Source: Nocardia mexicana NBRC 108244 (lineage in GTDB: Bacteria > Actinomycetota > Actinomycetes > Mycobacteriales > Mycobacteriaceae). Taken from it: DNA of 64,000 nucleotides. Positions within the stretch are counted from its first letter, which is position 1. Each line of letters opens with the position of its first letter. Below, in pieces: positions 41,852-50,277 of this stretch. The position numbers and the translations under genes were made by a program. The stretch spans positions 1 to 64,000 of the forward strand of contig NZ_BDBV01000036.1 in assembly GCF_001613165.1 (NCBI RefSeq). The letters are read 5' to 3'. Below the pieces are notes generated by a model. That model ran no database searches, was not told where the DNA came from, and worked only from the letters and a program-made list of their open reading frames with translations.

Positions 41852-43213
41852 ATGGGTCCCGCGAAGATCGTGATCATCGGCGGTGGTTTCGCCGGCGTCG
41901 AGTGCGCTCGCTACCTGGAGCGGCACCTGCGTCCGGAGGAGGCGTTCGTCCAGCTCGTCACGCCGGACGCCGGGCTGCTCTACCTGCCGCTGCTGCCGCA
42001 GGTCGCCTCGGGCGTGCTCAATCCGCGGTCGATTTCGGTGTCGCTGCGGCGGGTGCTGCGACGCACCGAGGTGGTGCCGGGGATGGCGGTGGGGGTGGAT
42101 CCGAAGACCCGGCAGGTCGTGGTGCGCCGGTCGGCGGGCACCGAATGTGCCCTGGACTACGACCATCTGGTGCTGGTCCCCGGCAGCATCACCCGCGTGC
42201 TCGACGTGCCGGGCCTGCACGATCACGGATTCGGCATGAAGACCCTCGCCGAGGCCATGTATCTGCGCGATCACGTACTGCAGCAGCTGGATGTGGCGGC
42301 CATGCGCGGCGAGGAGGACCTGGACCAGGAGCGGCTCAATTTCGTCACCATCGGTGCGGGGTACGCCGGGACCGAAACGACCGCGGTGCTCAACAAGGTC
42401 ACCCGGGCGGCCGCGCGCCGGTTCTTCCCGGAGGCAGAATCCCGCATGGTGCGTTGGCATCTCGTCACCCGGGGTGACCGGATCATGCCCGAACTCGGGG
42501 AACGGCTGGGCGAGCGAGCTAAACAGAACCTCGCGGAACGCGGCATCGAATTGGTATGCGGCGCTTCGGCGAAGGAGGTCACCGCGCACGGCGTGACACT
42601 CACCGACGGACGGTTCATTCCGTCGCGCACCGTGGTGTGGACCGCGGGGGTCGCGCCCAGCCCACTGGCGGGACATCTGGGCGCCGACACGGCGAAGGGG
42701 CGCATCGTCGCCGACGCCGATCTCACCGTGCCCGGACTCTCCGGCGTGTGGGCCTGCGGCGACGCGACCGCGGTGCCCGACCTGACCGCCGACGACGGCG
42801 CCGTATGCGCGCCCACCGCCCAGCACGCCATGCGGCAGGGCCGCCATCTCGGCAAGAACCTGGTGGCGGAGCTCCGTGGCGGGCGGCGGACGCCGTATCG
42901 GCACACCGATCTGGGCATGGTCGTGGACCTGGGCGGCAAGGACGCCGTGGCGCGCCCGCTGAAGATCCCCTTGCGCGGTGTCCCAGCACAATTCGTGACC
43001 CGTGGCTATCACCTCATGGCACTGCGGACGATCGTCGCGCGGGCTCGCGTGGCCTTCGACTGGGCCATCCACGGGATCACCGGCGACGACTTCCTGCGCA
43101 TCGGCTACGGCGACCACGACACGCACACCATCGGCGGCTTCGAACAGACCGACTGCTACCTCCCCGCCGAAGAGGTCCCGCTGGCCCTGAAAGCGCTCTG
43201 CCGCACCGACTGA
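41852..43213 (+). CDS. Type II NADH dehydrogenase-like FAD oxidoreductase
   Basis: 453 residues from ATG 41852 (GTG 41843 also in frame). Two Rossmann folds are visible: FAD-binding IVIIGGGFAGVECARYLERH at the N-terminus and NAD(P)-binding VTIGAGYAGTETTAVL near 165. WACGDATAVPDL is the FAD-contacting C-terminal motif, and APTAQHAMRQG is typical of NDH-2. Such enzymes transfer electrons from NADH to quinone at the membrane. The C-terminal segment contains an amphipathic stretch but no clear membrane helix. It stands alone. Confidence 0.9.
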   Translation: MGPAKIVIIGGGFAGVECARYLERHLRPEEAFVQLVTPDAGLLYLPLLPQVASGVLNPRSISVSLRRVLRRTEVVPGMAVGVDPKTRQVVVRRSAGTECALDYDHLVLVPGSITRVLDVPGLHDHGFGMKTLAEAMYLRDHVLQQLDVAAMRGEEDLDQERLNFVTIGAGYAGTETTAVLNKVTRAAARRFFPEAESRMVRWHLVTRGDRIMPELGERLGERAKQNLAERGIELVCGASAKEVTAHGVTLTDGRFIPSRTVVWTAGVAPSPLAGHLGADTAKGRIVADADLTVPGLSGVWACGDATAVPDLTADDGAVCAPTAQHAMRQGRHLGKNLVAELRGGRRTPYRHTDLGMVVDLGGKDAVARPLKIPLRGVPAQFVTRGYHLMALRTIVARARVAFDWAIHGITGDDFLRIGYGDHDTHTIGGFEQTDCYLPAEEVPLALKALCRTD

Positions 43214-43240
43214 CGGCCGCTGCCGCGGCGCAGGGACGCA

Positions 43241-44125
43241 TCAATCCCCGGCGGGGAGTACCGCGAGGTCGAGCCCGCGCAGCCGGACGGGGTCGGCGAC
43301 GACCTCGTAGGCGGCGATGCGGTTGTCGGCGACGGTGACCCGCAGGGCCAGCAGGAGGCGGCCGCGCGGGGCGACGACGATGCCGACCGCGCCGTCGACG
43401 AGCGCGAGGGCGGCCACACCGGAGCGGCGGCGCAGGACGACGGTTTCCTCGGCCACGGCCGCCGCACCGCGCACGACGGTGGCCATACCGGCGGGCAGGG
43501 CGGCGGGGTCCGCGGTGCGCACCACGTCGGGCGCCAGAATCTCCAGCAGTCCGTGCAGGTCACCATCGCGGGCAGCACCGAGGAAGGCGTCGACGACCGC
43601 GCGCTGGACGGCGAGTTCCGCGGCCGGGAGGTCATCGGCACGACGGACCCGCAGGCGGGCGCGGCTGGCGAGCTTCTTGGTGGTGGCGGCGCTGCGGCCG
43701 AGGACCGGGGCGATGTCGTCGAACGAGATGCCGAACAGGTCGTGCAGGACGAAGGCGACGCGCTGGTCGGGGTTCAGCGTGTCCAGGACGACCAGCAGTG
43801 CCCGCCCGACCGAGTCGATCAGGACGGCCTCGTGTTCGGGGTCGCCGTCGTACGCGGCGTCACCCACATCGCCCAGCCGGTCGGTCGGGTCCTCGCGGCG
43901 CGCGGTCCGGGTGCGCAGCATATCGAGGCAGATCCGGGATACGACCGTGGTGAGCCAGGCGGTGAGGTTGTCGATATCGCGGGAATCGTTGCGGGCCAAG
44001 CGGAGCCAGGTCTCCTGGACCGCGTCGTCGGCATCGGCGCTGTCGCCCAGGAGGCGGTAGGCGACGGCCCGGAGTTGGTCGCGCCGCGCCTCGAAGTCCC
44101 GCGCCGAGATTTCCTGCTGGTTCAC
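43241..44125 (-). CDS. ECF sigma factor with SnoaL-like C-terminus (ECF41/SigJ-like)
   Basis: 294 residues. Sigma region 2 spans about 10-75 (FEARRDQLRAVAYRLLGDSA, DADDAVQETWLRLAR) and region 4 about 110-160 (TLNPDQRVAFVLHDLFGISF then DDIAPVLGRSAATTKKL). Residues 175-294 form a SnoaL_2-like domain, the hallmark of the ECF41 group, where the extension replaces an anti-sigma factor. Usual ECF41 neighbours are carboxymuconolactone decarboxylase, oxidoreductase or DoxX-like genes; here a DoxX-like gene is divergent, 126 bp away, and is its likely target. Confidence 0.92.
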   Translation of the reverse strand: MNQQEISARDFEARRDQLRAVAYRLLGDSADADDAVQETWLRLARNDSRDIDNLTAWLTTVVSRICLDMLRTRTARREDPTDRLGDVGDAAYDGDPEHEAVLIDSVGRALLVVLDTLNPDQRVAFVLHDLFGISFDDIAPVLGRSAATTKKLASRARLRVRRADDLPAAELAVQRAVVDAFLGAARDGDLHGLLEILAPDVVRTADPAALPAGMATVVRGAAAVAEETVVLRRRSGVAALALVDGAVGIVVAPRGRLLLALRVTVADNRIAAYEVVADPVRLRGLDLAVLPAGD

Positions 44126-44251
44126 GCGTCACCTTTCTCCGTCGGGATCCGTCGAAGTGGTGACGGAAACAATCACCCGAGGGCCGACGGCGCGCCGCTC
44201 CATCGTAGGCGGCGCGGCGGCGAGGGACTCGGGAGGAAATCGAGGAGTGTC

Positions 44252-44605
44252 ATGTTTGCTCTGTACACCGCCTTCACCCTGGTGACCGCCACCGCGGCCG
44301 GCGTGGGTTGCTGGATGAACTATGTCCGTCATCCCATTCCGACCGCGGCGGCCGAGGTGGTCCGGGTGCCGCAGTCCTGGATGATCATGCTGGGCACCCT
44401 GATGGGCGCCGGAGCGCTCGGACTGCTCGCCGGGTTCGCCCTTCCCGCACTCGGTATCGCGGCCGCGACCGGGCTCGTGCTGTATTTCATCGGGGCCGTC
44501 ATCGCCCACCTCCGCGTCCGCGACTACGCGCTGGGCCGGGTCTCGGCGTTCCTGGCGTTGACAGTGATCACCCTGGCCGTCACGCTGGCCTACCATCTCG
44601 ACTGA
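44252..44605 (+). CDS. DoxX-like membrane protein
   Basis: 117 residues with four membrane helices (about 2-20, 47-66, 70-90, 97-115) of the DoxX-like type. GAGGAG lies just upstream of ATG 44252. The family is linked to oxidative and thiol stress in mycobacteria, but the reaction is unknown. Divergent from the ECF41-type sigma gene, which suggests regulation by it. It is followed by a terminator with a short U-rich tail. Confidence 0.8.
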   Translation: MFALYTAFTLVTATAAGVGCWMNYVRHPIPTAAAEVVRVPQSWMIMLGTLMGAGALGLLAGFALPALGIAAATGLVLYFIGAVIAHLRVRDYALGRVSAFLALTVITLAVTLAYHLD

Positions 44606-45030
44606 CGGCCATCCCGCCTCGCGCCACGGCCGGATGAGCCAGCGAGCGGGAACGGGCCGGGATGGTCTCGGCCCGTTGGTTTTCCGACATCGAGTCGGCC
44701 GGTCGACACCGGCCGCTCAGCAGGACGTATGTCGATCAGCCCGGAACTTGAAGGCCAGGGTGCTAACCCGTGTCGAAGTACCGGATGAACACGCGACCAT
44801 CGTGCTCGGTGTCAGGACAATATTTCCCGTTCGAGCGCGGTTGCCGGGTTCTCCAGCCCGAGTGTTGCGATGGTGTCGGTTGCGCCTGGGAACGATCGGC
44901 CTGCTGACAGCCGAAAGCGCACGGTCCAACGAGAGACGTTGTGGGGCAATAGATTAAGAAGGAGTGAAGAGGATGGTTTCAGACGGTCGCCGGGCTGTTG
45001 CCAGCGATCTATTCGCGATAGAATTCGAAC
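44606..45030. other. 425-bp intergenic region with terminator
   Basis: Contains the DoxX terminator (44651-44677) and, at its right end, the LexA-like box overlapping the HNH start. The middle is less GC-rich than the surroundings (about 44740-44960). I find no gene or RNA I can support in it; it may be the boundary of the inserted 13E12 element. Confidence 0.4.
44651..44677 (+). terminator. Rho-independent-type terminator after DoxX-like gene
   Basis: AACGGGCCG (44651-44659) and CGGCCCGTT (44669-44677) form a perfect 9-bp stem with a 9-nt loop, followed by GGTTTTCC, the closest thing to a U-tract in this part of the window. Confidence 0.7.
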
Positions 45031-45040
45031 ATGCATTCGA
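45025..45040 (+). promoter_or_regulatory. LexA (SOS) box-like palindrome over HNH start codon
   Basis: TCGAAC-ATGC-ATTCGA matches the mycobacterial/actinobacterial LexA box TCGAAC-N4-GTTCGA with one mismatch. The four spacer bases contain the proposed ATG (45031), so bound LexA would block transcription start and initiation codon alike. In M. tuberculosis several 13E12-repeat genes are known LexA targets. Confidence 0.7.
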
Positions 45041-46548
45041 GCAGAGCGGAAGGTGCGGAGCGGGCATCCGGCCCGCTGCACACCGCCGCCACCACACTGC
45101 TCGACCTGCCCCTCACACCCCTGACCGACGACGAGGCCGTCGACCTCATGCGCGAGGTGGAACGGTGCGCCCGGATACTCACCGCGATGCAGCATCGACT
45201 CCTGATCGAGGCCCGCGAACGCTGCATCCCCGCCCGCACCGGAGCGAAATCACTGAAGAAATTCCTGATGGAAACCCTGCGCCTGGCCAGCGGCGACGCC
45301 GGAGCCCGCGTACACCAGGCCGAATGGGTCGGCGTATTTCACGACATGGCCGGCGAGCCCCTGGATCCACCACTACCGTCCGCCTCGAAAGCCCTTGCCT
45401 CCGGCGATATCTCGGCCGACCACGCCCGCGGTATCGCGACCGTCGTGAACCGCATGCCCCGCGGAGTCACGAACGACGACCGCGAAGCGGCCGAACAGAT
45501 CCTGACCGAATTCGCCCGCTCCGGCTCCCCCGACGACATCGCCAAGATCGGCGACCGCATACTCGCCCACCTCGACCCCGACGGCCGCCTCACCACCGAC
45601 AACGACCGAGCCCGCAGGCGAGGCGTCACCCTGGGCCGGCAACGACCCGACGGCATGTCCCCCATCCGAGGCGACATCGACCCGACCCTGCGCGCCCTAC
45701 TGGACCCGCTACTGGCCAAATACGCCCGCCCCGGGATCTGCAACTCCGAAGACCCGGACAGCCCCAGCATCGCCGTCGACAGTGCCGACCCGGCACGGCT
45801 CGCCGAAGCCACACGGCGAGACCACCGCTCCACCGCGCAACGCAACCACGACGCACTCACCGCGACCCTGTCCTCCGGTATCGTCGCCGAGGAACTGGGG
45901 ACGCACCGCGGCCTGCCGGTGACGACCATCCTGACACTGAAAATCGAAGACCTGGAACAGATGTCCGGCGTCGCGACCACCGCGACCGGCGGCACCGTCC
46001 CCCTCGGCGACGCACTGAAACTCGCCGAACGCTCCCGCCCATACCTGACCGTATTCGACCACGCCGGACTCCCACTCCACCTGGGCCGCACCAAACGACT
46101 AGCCTCCCGAAACCAGCGCCTGGCACTCATCGCCGCCCTGAAAGGCTGCTCCCGCCCCGGCTGCGACGCACCCGCCAGCCTCTCGGCCGTCCACCACACC
46201 CTCGAATACCACAACAACGGCGCCACCGACATCGAGAACCTCACCCTCGCCTGCGACACCTGCCACGCCCTGATCCACGACGGCCCAGGCGGCTGGAAAA
46301 CCCTTGTGAAAGAACCCAATTCACCCTACGCGGGCCGCACCGCATGGATCGCACCCCCACACATCGACCCCAACCAAATCCCCGAGATCAACCACCGCCA
46401 CCACGCCAACGAACTCTTCGCCGAACTCCTGGCCCGCATCCACCCCCACAACACCCACGAACGCGAAGAACACCCGCAATGGTGGCACGCCCACAACGAA
46501 ACCCACCGCCCACGACCACAAGCCCGTCAACCGGACGCCGCGGCATAA
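45031..46548 (+). CDS. 13E12-type DUF222 + HNH endonuclease
   Basis: 505 residues. The N-terminal DUF222 domain (about 25-330) has the usual SADHARGIATVVNRMP and DIAKIGDRILAHLDPDG stretches. The HNH nuclease domain (about 375-430) shows GCSRPGCDAPASLSAVHHTL and, further on, NLTLACDTCHALIHDG, with the paired cysteines and the HH. These are the multicopy 13E12 repeat proteins of mycobacteria, Rhodococcus and Nocardia, thought to be selfish nuclease elements. Start at ATG 45031 is within a LexA-like box with no Shine-Dalgarno, so leaderless or downstream initiation is possible. Confidence 0.9.
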   Translation: MHSSRAEGAERASGPLHTAATTLLDLPLTPLTDDEAVDLMREVERCARILTAMQHRLLIEARERCIPARTGAKSLKKFLMETLRLASGDAGARVHQAEWVGVFHDMAGEPLDPPLPSASKALASGDISADHARGIATVVNRMPRGVTNDDREAAEQILTEFARSGSPDDIAKIGDRILAHLDPDGRLTTDNDRARRRGVTLGRQRPDGMSPIRGDIDPTLRALLDPLLAKYARPGICNSEDPDSPSIAVDSADPARLAEATRRDHRSTAQRNHDALTATLSSGIVAEELGTHRGLPVTTILTLKIEDLEQMSGVATTATGGTVPLGDALKLAERSRPYLTVFDHAGLPLHLGRTKRLASRNQRLALIAALKGCSRPGCDAPASLSAVHHTLEYHNNGATDIENLTLACDTCHALIHDGPGGWKTLVKEPNSPYAGRTAWIAPPHIDPNQIPEINHRHHANELFAELLARIHPHNTHEREEHPQWWHAHNETHRPRPQARQPDAAA

Positions 46549-46735
46549 CCCTCGGGCATGGCCCCTGGCCGCCGTGAAATCCCTGTCGCCCAACACCTCC
46601 CACACCGACTCCAGCAGCAATCTGTGGTGTTCACGTGGCCATTCGACCCTGTCGCGTTACTGCTCGGGATCGGTAATGTGCTCTGCAGCCACGAGTTCGG
46701 CGACACGTGCCCCGTCACCGGAGAAGCAGCGGGTA

Positions 46736-47185
46736 TCAGGCGGCGGCGAACTCACCGGCGCGAATGCCGGACAGGTAGGCGTCCCACTCTGCACGCGTGT
46801 AGGACAACGAGATTCCGTCCTGCGTGCGGAGGGTGACGCCGCCGTCGCGGTCGTGCTCGATGACGGGCAGTCCGGGGGTGATATCCGCCAGGCGACCGGT
46901 CGCCAGTTGCAGGAAGCTGGGCCAGGCGGCGGCGGTGACCGCGATGATCGGCTGGCGGGACGGGTCATTGACCACGACAGATGGAGCGTGGCGGCGATCC
47001 ACGCGCGGGTCGAACGTGAGCGCCGCAACCGGTCCGCGTACCTGCGGCACGGCACCGGGCACGGGTAGCCGATGCGGCTCGAACAACTGGGCATCGACCT
47101 CGGCCCGGAACGCAGCAACCTCGTCCTCCCCACCGGCTTCGGCCGCCACACTCACGAAGGCCGCTGGTGGGCCCACGCACCCCAA
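46736..47185 (-). CDS. DUF397-type protein, two modules
   Basis: Up to 149 residues (start uncertain; TTG 47185 or an internal GTG). The C-terminal half has the DUF397 ending GVTLRTQDGISLSYTRAEWD followed by YLSGIRAGEF, and a degenerate first copy around VVVNDPSRQPIIAVTAAAWP. DUF397 proteins are small partners of DUF5753/XRE regulators in actinobacteria; no such partner is next to it here. Its upstream 80 bp lie against the NAD(P)-binding gene. Confidence 0.6.
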   Translation of the reverse strand: MGCVGPPAAFVSVAAEAGGEDEVAAFRAEVDAQLFEPHRLPVPGAVPQVRGPVAALTFDPRVDRRHAPSVVVNDPSRQPIIAVTAAAWPSFLQLATGRLADITPGLPVIEHDRDGGVTLRTQDGISLSYTRAEWDAYLSGIRAGEFAAA

Positions 47186-47260
47186 CGCGACGAACCGCTA
47201 CCACCCCTGTCCGAAGTCTTGGCCGCCGGCAAGGGCGTGTCGGAGCCCCGGCAAAGCTGA

Positions 47261-47974
47261 TCACGGTCCGATCGGGTCTCGGCTCCCGGCCGCCGCCTCG
47301 CGGCGGATCCACTGGAGCAGGGTGGGGTTGTCGACGGTGGTGATGACGCCGAGGGTGGCGCGGACGTAGCGGTCGTCGTCCAGCAGGGACAGCAGGCTCG
47401 CGGCCAGGTCCGCACGCGCGGTGAACCTGCCGTCGGCGTGGCCCTCCACGAGGGTGTAATCGGTGGCCGACGGCAGGTGGTAGAGCCCGCTCGGCCGCAC
47501 GATCGTCCAGTCCAGATCGCTCGCGCGCAGCAACGTTTCCATCCGGCGCATGTCGTCGTACAGCGTCTTGCCCAGCACCCGCGTCACGTACGGCAGGAGC
47601 ACCCGGTTGAACAGGAATCCGCCATCGGAATACGGGCGCGGGTCGACACCACTCGAGCTGACCACGGCGAGCCGCCGTATCCGATGCCGCCGCATCGCGG
47701 CGACGATATTCGTCACGCCCTGCGAATAGGTGCTGATCGGCGCCTTTCCGGCGGGCACCCCGAGCGTCGACAGCACCGCGTCCCGGTCCGCCACCGCGGC
47801 ATAGACGGCCACCGGATCGAACACGTCGGCCCCGACCACCTCGAGCCGATCATGCTGCAGCGGAAACGATTCCGGCCGCCTGGTGACCGCGGTGACCTGA
47901 TGTCCGGCGGTGAGCGCCCGGCCCGTGAGCAAGCGACCGGTGAGACCGTTCGCGCCGAAGATCGTGATCCGCAT
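47261..47974 (-). CDS. NAD(P)H-binding SDR-type protein (atypical)
   Basis: 237 residues from ATG 47974 (GGA 9 nt upstream). The N-terminal dinucleotide site is IFGANGLTGRLL; YSQGVTNIVAAM, RRLAVVSSSGVD and DWTIVRPSGL are typical of the NmrA/biliverdin-reductase-B-like atypical SDR family. Catalytic Tyr-Lys of classical SDRs is not evident. It may reduce a flavin or quinone, or act as a redox sensor. It lies 120 bp downstream of the epimerase-acyltransferase gene on the same strand, with an inverted repeat between. Confidence 0.82.
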   Translation of the reverse strand: MRITIFGANGLTGRLLTGRALTAGHQVTAVTRRPESFPLQHDRLEVVGADVFDPVAVYAAVADRDAVLSTLGVPAGKAPISTYSQGVTNIVAAMRRHRIRRLAVVSSSGVDPRPYSDGGFLFNRVLLPYVTRVLGKTLYDDMRRMETLLRASDLDWTIVRPSGLYHLPSATDYTLVEGHADGRFTARADLAASLLSLLDDDRYVRATLGVITTVDNPTLLQWIRREAAAGSRDPIGP

Positions 47975-48052
47975 GGTGGCTGTCCTTTCTCTGGCCGGGC
48001 CGAGGTGTCGGCGCGGCGGGATGGACACAAGACGCGGACAGGAGCGTCGTTG

Positions 48053-48096
48053 TGACAGGTGCGGTGGCGTGATGTACGCCACGGGCGGTGCTGTCA
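48053..48096. terminator. Nested inverted repeat between fusion gene and NAD(P)-binding gene
   Basis: GTGGCGT-5-ACGCCAC (48064-48082) is flanked by TGACAG (48053-48058) and CTGTCA (48091-48096). The right outer arm overlaps the stop codon of the epimerase-acyltransferase gene. It could be its terminator or an operator for the gene downstream. Confidence 0.45.
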
Positions 48097-50277
48097 ATCG
48101 CGTTCGGCCAGGCGGTCGTTCAGGCTGCTCTGGATCCAGTCGCGGATTCGGTCGGATATTTCCAGGACGGTTTCGGCGTCGTCGGCTGCTTCGGGGCCGA
48201 GGTGGGCGGTGGGGATGGGCTCGCCGAATTCGATGGTGAGGCGGGAGCGCCTCGGGATCAGGCCGAGCGGGCCGAGCCAGGGCAGGGTCGGTGTGATCGG
48301 AAAATACGGCAGGCCGAGGAGTTTCGCCAGGGGGCGGGCCTGCGACAGCATCGGGTAGAGTTCCTCCGCCCCGAACACCGCGGCGGGGATCAGCGGGGCC
48401 CCGGAGCGCAGCGCCGCCTTGACGAAACCGCCGCGCCCGAACCGCTGCAGCCGGTAGCGCTGCGAGTACGGCTTGCCCAGTCCCTTGTAACCCTCGGGAC
48501 ATACCACCACGACCTCGTCCGCATCCAGCAGGCGGGACGCGTCGTCGTGACAGGCCGGTACGCAACCCATCCGGTGCAGCACATCTCCGATGTAGGGCAC
48601 GGCGGCGACCAGGTCACCGCCCAGCACCCGCGCGGTCCTGCGGGCCGGATGCAGAAACCCGACCGCGTAGCCGAGGCCGACCATGTCGAGGGGGAACGTG
48701 CCGGAGTGGTTCGCCACGATCATGACGCGTCCCGAGTCCGGGATGTGGTCGAGCCCGACCGTGTCGAGTCCAAGGTAGTCCCTGAATACCGGTGTGAGGA
48801 ACCACTTTTCGGACGAGTCCAGAAACTCGCGATCCAGTCCGTACTCGTCCGTCTCGTGCTCTCTGCGGATCTGTTCGGCGAGCGTTCGGGGATACCGGCC
48901 GACCCTCCGCACCACGTCGGCCGCACTCGGCAGTCCAAGGCGTTTCGCGGCGGTGTCCGCCACCCGCCGGGTCGTCGCCGTCACCTCGTGCGCGTCGGTG
49001 AGTCCGGCGAATTTCGCCGCGGTATCCGCCACCCGGCCGGTCGTCGCCAGCACCGTGTTCACGCCGGGTAGTTCGGCGAATTTCGCCGCGGTATCCGTCA
49101 TTCGGGCCGCCTGCTCCAAGGCCTCGGTCGCGCTCGGCAAGCCCATCCGCACCGCCACGGTGTCGACGGCGCGTCGTGGCGCGACGCCCCCGCCGAGGAG
49201 GTCCAGCAGGACCGCCGCGACGGGTTCGGACGTGGGCGGATTGGCGCGGATGTGGTCGTCCACCGCCGCGGGTGTCCCGTAGGCCGGGGTGAATCCCAGC
49301 ACCCGGCGCGCCCGCGACACATCGAGGCAGCGCCCGAATCGCAGCAGCGCCACGTCCTCGGCCGTCACCTCGCCCACACCCGCCAGTTCGGCGATCCGGG
49401 GCAGTAGTCCGTGCGGGACCGCGACGGGCACCCGGCCTTGGCGCAGCGCGACCTGTTTCATCGTGACGATGCCCGGCGCGGCGATGTTGAAGACACCGTC
49501 GGCGGATATCGTCGCCGCCCGGGTGACGGCCGCGGCCGCGTCATCGACGTGCAGCAGTTGCAGGCGCGCATCGTATCCGGCCGGTTTCAGGGGAATCGCG
49601 GACGCCAGGAGGCGGGCGAGCACGGTCTCGGTGCCCGGGCCGATCACGGGCGCCAATCGGAGGACCACGACCTCGACATCGGGCCGCGAACGCCCGGCTC
49701 GCTGCGCCAGCCGCTCGATCTCGGCCACGTCCCCGCCGTTCGTGGAACCCGTTGCCGTCGGGTGCTTTTCGTCGAAGAAGGACGGCGACAGCGGCCCGCA
49801 GGGATACACGGCGGCGTCGGAGACCACGACGATCTTCCGCACCGAGGCGGCGCTCCGGCACGCGGACATCAGCCGCATCGCCGCCAGAACCGAACCGACA
49901 CTGCGCCTTTCGGACCCCACCGCCGGGGGCACCATGACGACCGCGCCGACGTCCTCCCGGACGAGAAGATCCGACCACGTCGGGTACGAGGTGTCTCCGC
50001 CTTCGAGTTCGAGCCGGTCGTGCGCGCTGTCCCACCGTCGCTCCCGCCGGGTGGCCGCGCCCAGTGCGCCGTCGCCGTCGTGTCGGACGCACAGCAGCCG
50101 ATGCAGATCGGACGACGCCGCCATGCGCTCGGCCGCGGCCTCGGCCACCGGACCGCCGCCTACGAGCAGTACGGACAGCCCGCCGGTCGCGCCGTCGATC
50201 GGAACCTCGTGCGATGGCGGGTTCGCCGAATCCTGTTGCGCCCCACCGGACACGGTGGAATCCGGGTGAGCCTTCAT
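48094..50277 (-). CDS. Epimerase-like / lysophospholipid acyltransferase fusion protein
   Basis: 727 residues from ATG 50277, which overlaps the P450 stop by 4 bp. Residues about 33-340 form an extended-SDR/epimerase domain (Rossmann LSVLLVGGGPVAEAAAE; VVLRLAPVIGPGTE; LLHVDDAAAAVTRA). Residues about 371-462 are four 23-residue repeats. Residues about 480-727 are a PlsC/LPLAT acyltransferase: the HX4D motif ANHSGTFPLD (about 520) and CPEGYKGLG. The acyltransferase half resembles diacylglycerol-type acyltransferases of actinobacteria. The combination suggests oxidation or epimerisation and acylation of one lipid. Substrate unknown. Confidence 0.85.
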   Translation of the reverse strand: MKAHPDSTVSGGAQQDSANPPSHEVPIDGATGGLSVLLVGGGPVAEAAAERMAASSDLHRLLCVRHDGDGALGAATRRERRWDSAHDRLELEGGDTSYPTWSDLLVREDVGAVVMVPPAVGSERRSVGSVLAAMRLMSACRSAASVRKIVVVSDAAVYPCGPLSPSFFDEKHPTATGSTNGGDVAEIERLAQRAGRSRPDVEVVVLRLAPVIGPGTETVLARLLASAIPLKPAGYDARLQLLHVDDAAAAVTRAATISADGVFNIAAPGIVTMKQVALRQGRVPVAVPHGLLPRIAELAGVGEVTAEDVALLRFGRCLDVSRARRVLGFTPAYGTPAAVDDHIRANPPTSEPVAAVLLDLLGGGVAPRRAVDTVAVRMGLPSATEALEQAARMTDTAAKFAELPGVNTVLATTGRVADTAAKFAGLTDAHEVTATTRRVADTAAKRLGLPSAADVVRRVGRYPRTLAEQIRREHETDEYGLDREFLDSSEKWFLTPVFRDYLGLDTVGLDHIPDSGRVMIVANHSGTFPLDMVGLGYAVGFLHPARRTARVLGGDLVAAVPYIGDVLHRMGCVPACHDDASRLLDADEVVVVCPEGYKGLGKPYSQRYRLQRFGRGGFVKAALRSGAPLIPAAVFGAEELYPMLSQARPLAKLLGLPYFPITPTLPWLGPLGLIPRRSRLTIEFGEPIPTAHLGPEAADDAETVLEISDRIRDWIQSSLNDRLAERD
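48890..49165 (-). repeat. Four tandem 69-bp repeats inside fusion gene
   Basis: Four copies of a 23-residue unit, pattern D-T-x-A in the first third, then G/E-L-P/T and an Arg at the end (for example VADTAAKFAGLTDAHEV, VADTAAKRLGLPSAADV). The DNA copies are also similar with a 69-bp period. They form the linker between the epimerase and acyltransferase domains and probably an amphipathic helical spacer. Confidence 0.75.

Noticed and set aside
47072..47260. 62-codon plus-strand frame beside the DUF397 gene
   Set aside because: No Shine-Dalgarno, no recognisable motif, overlaps the better supported minus-strand frame.
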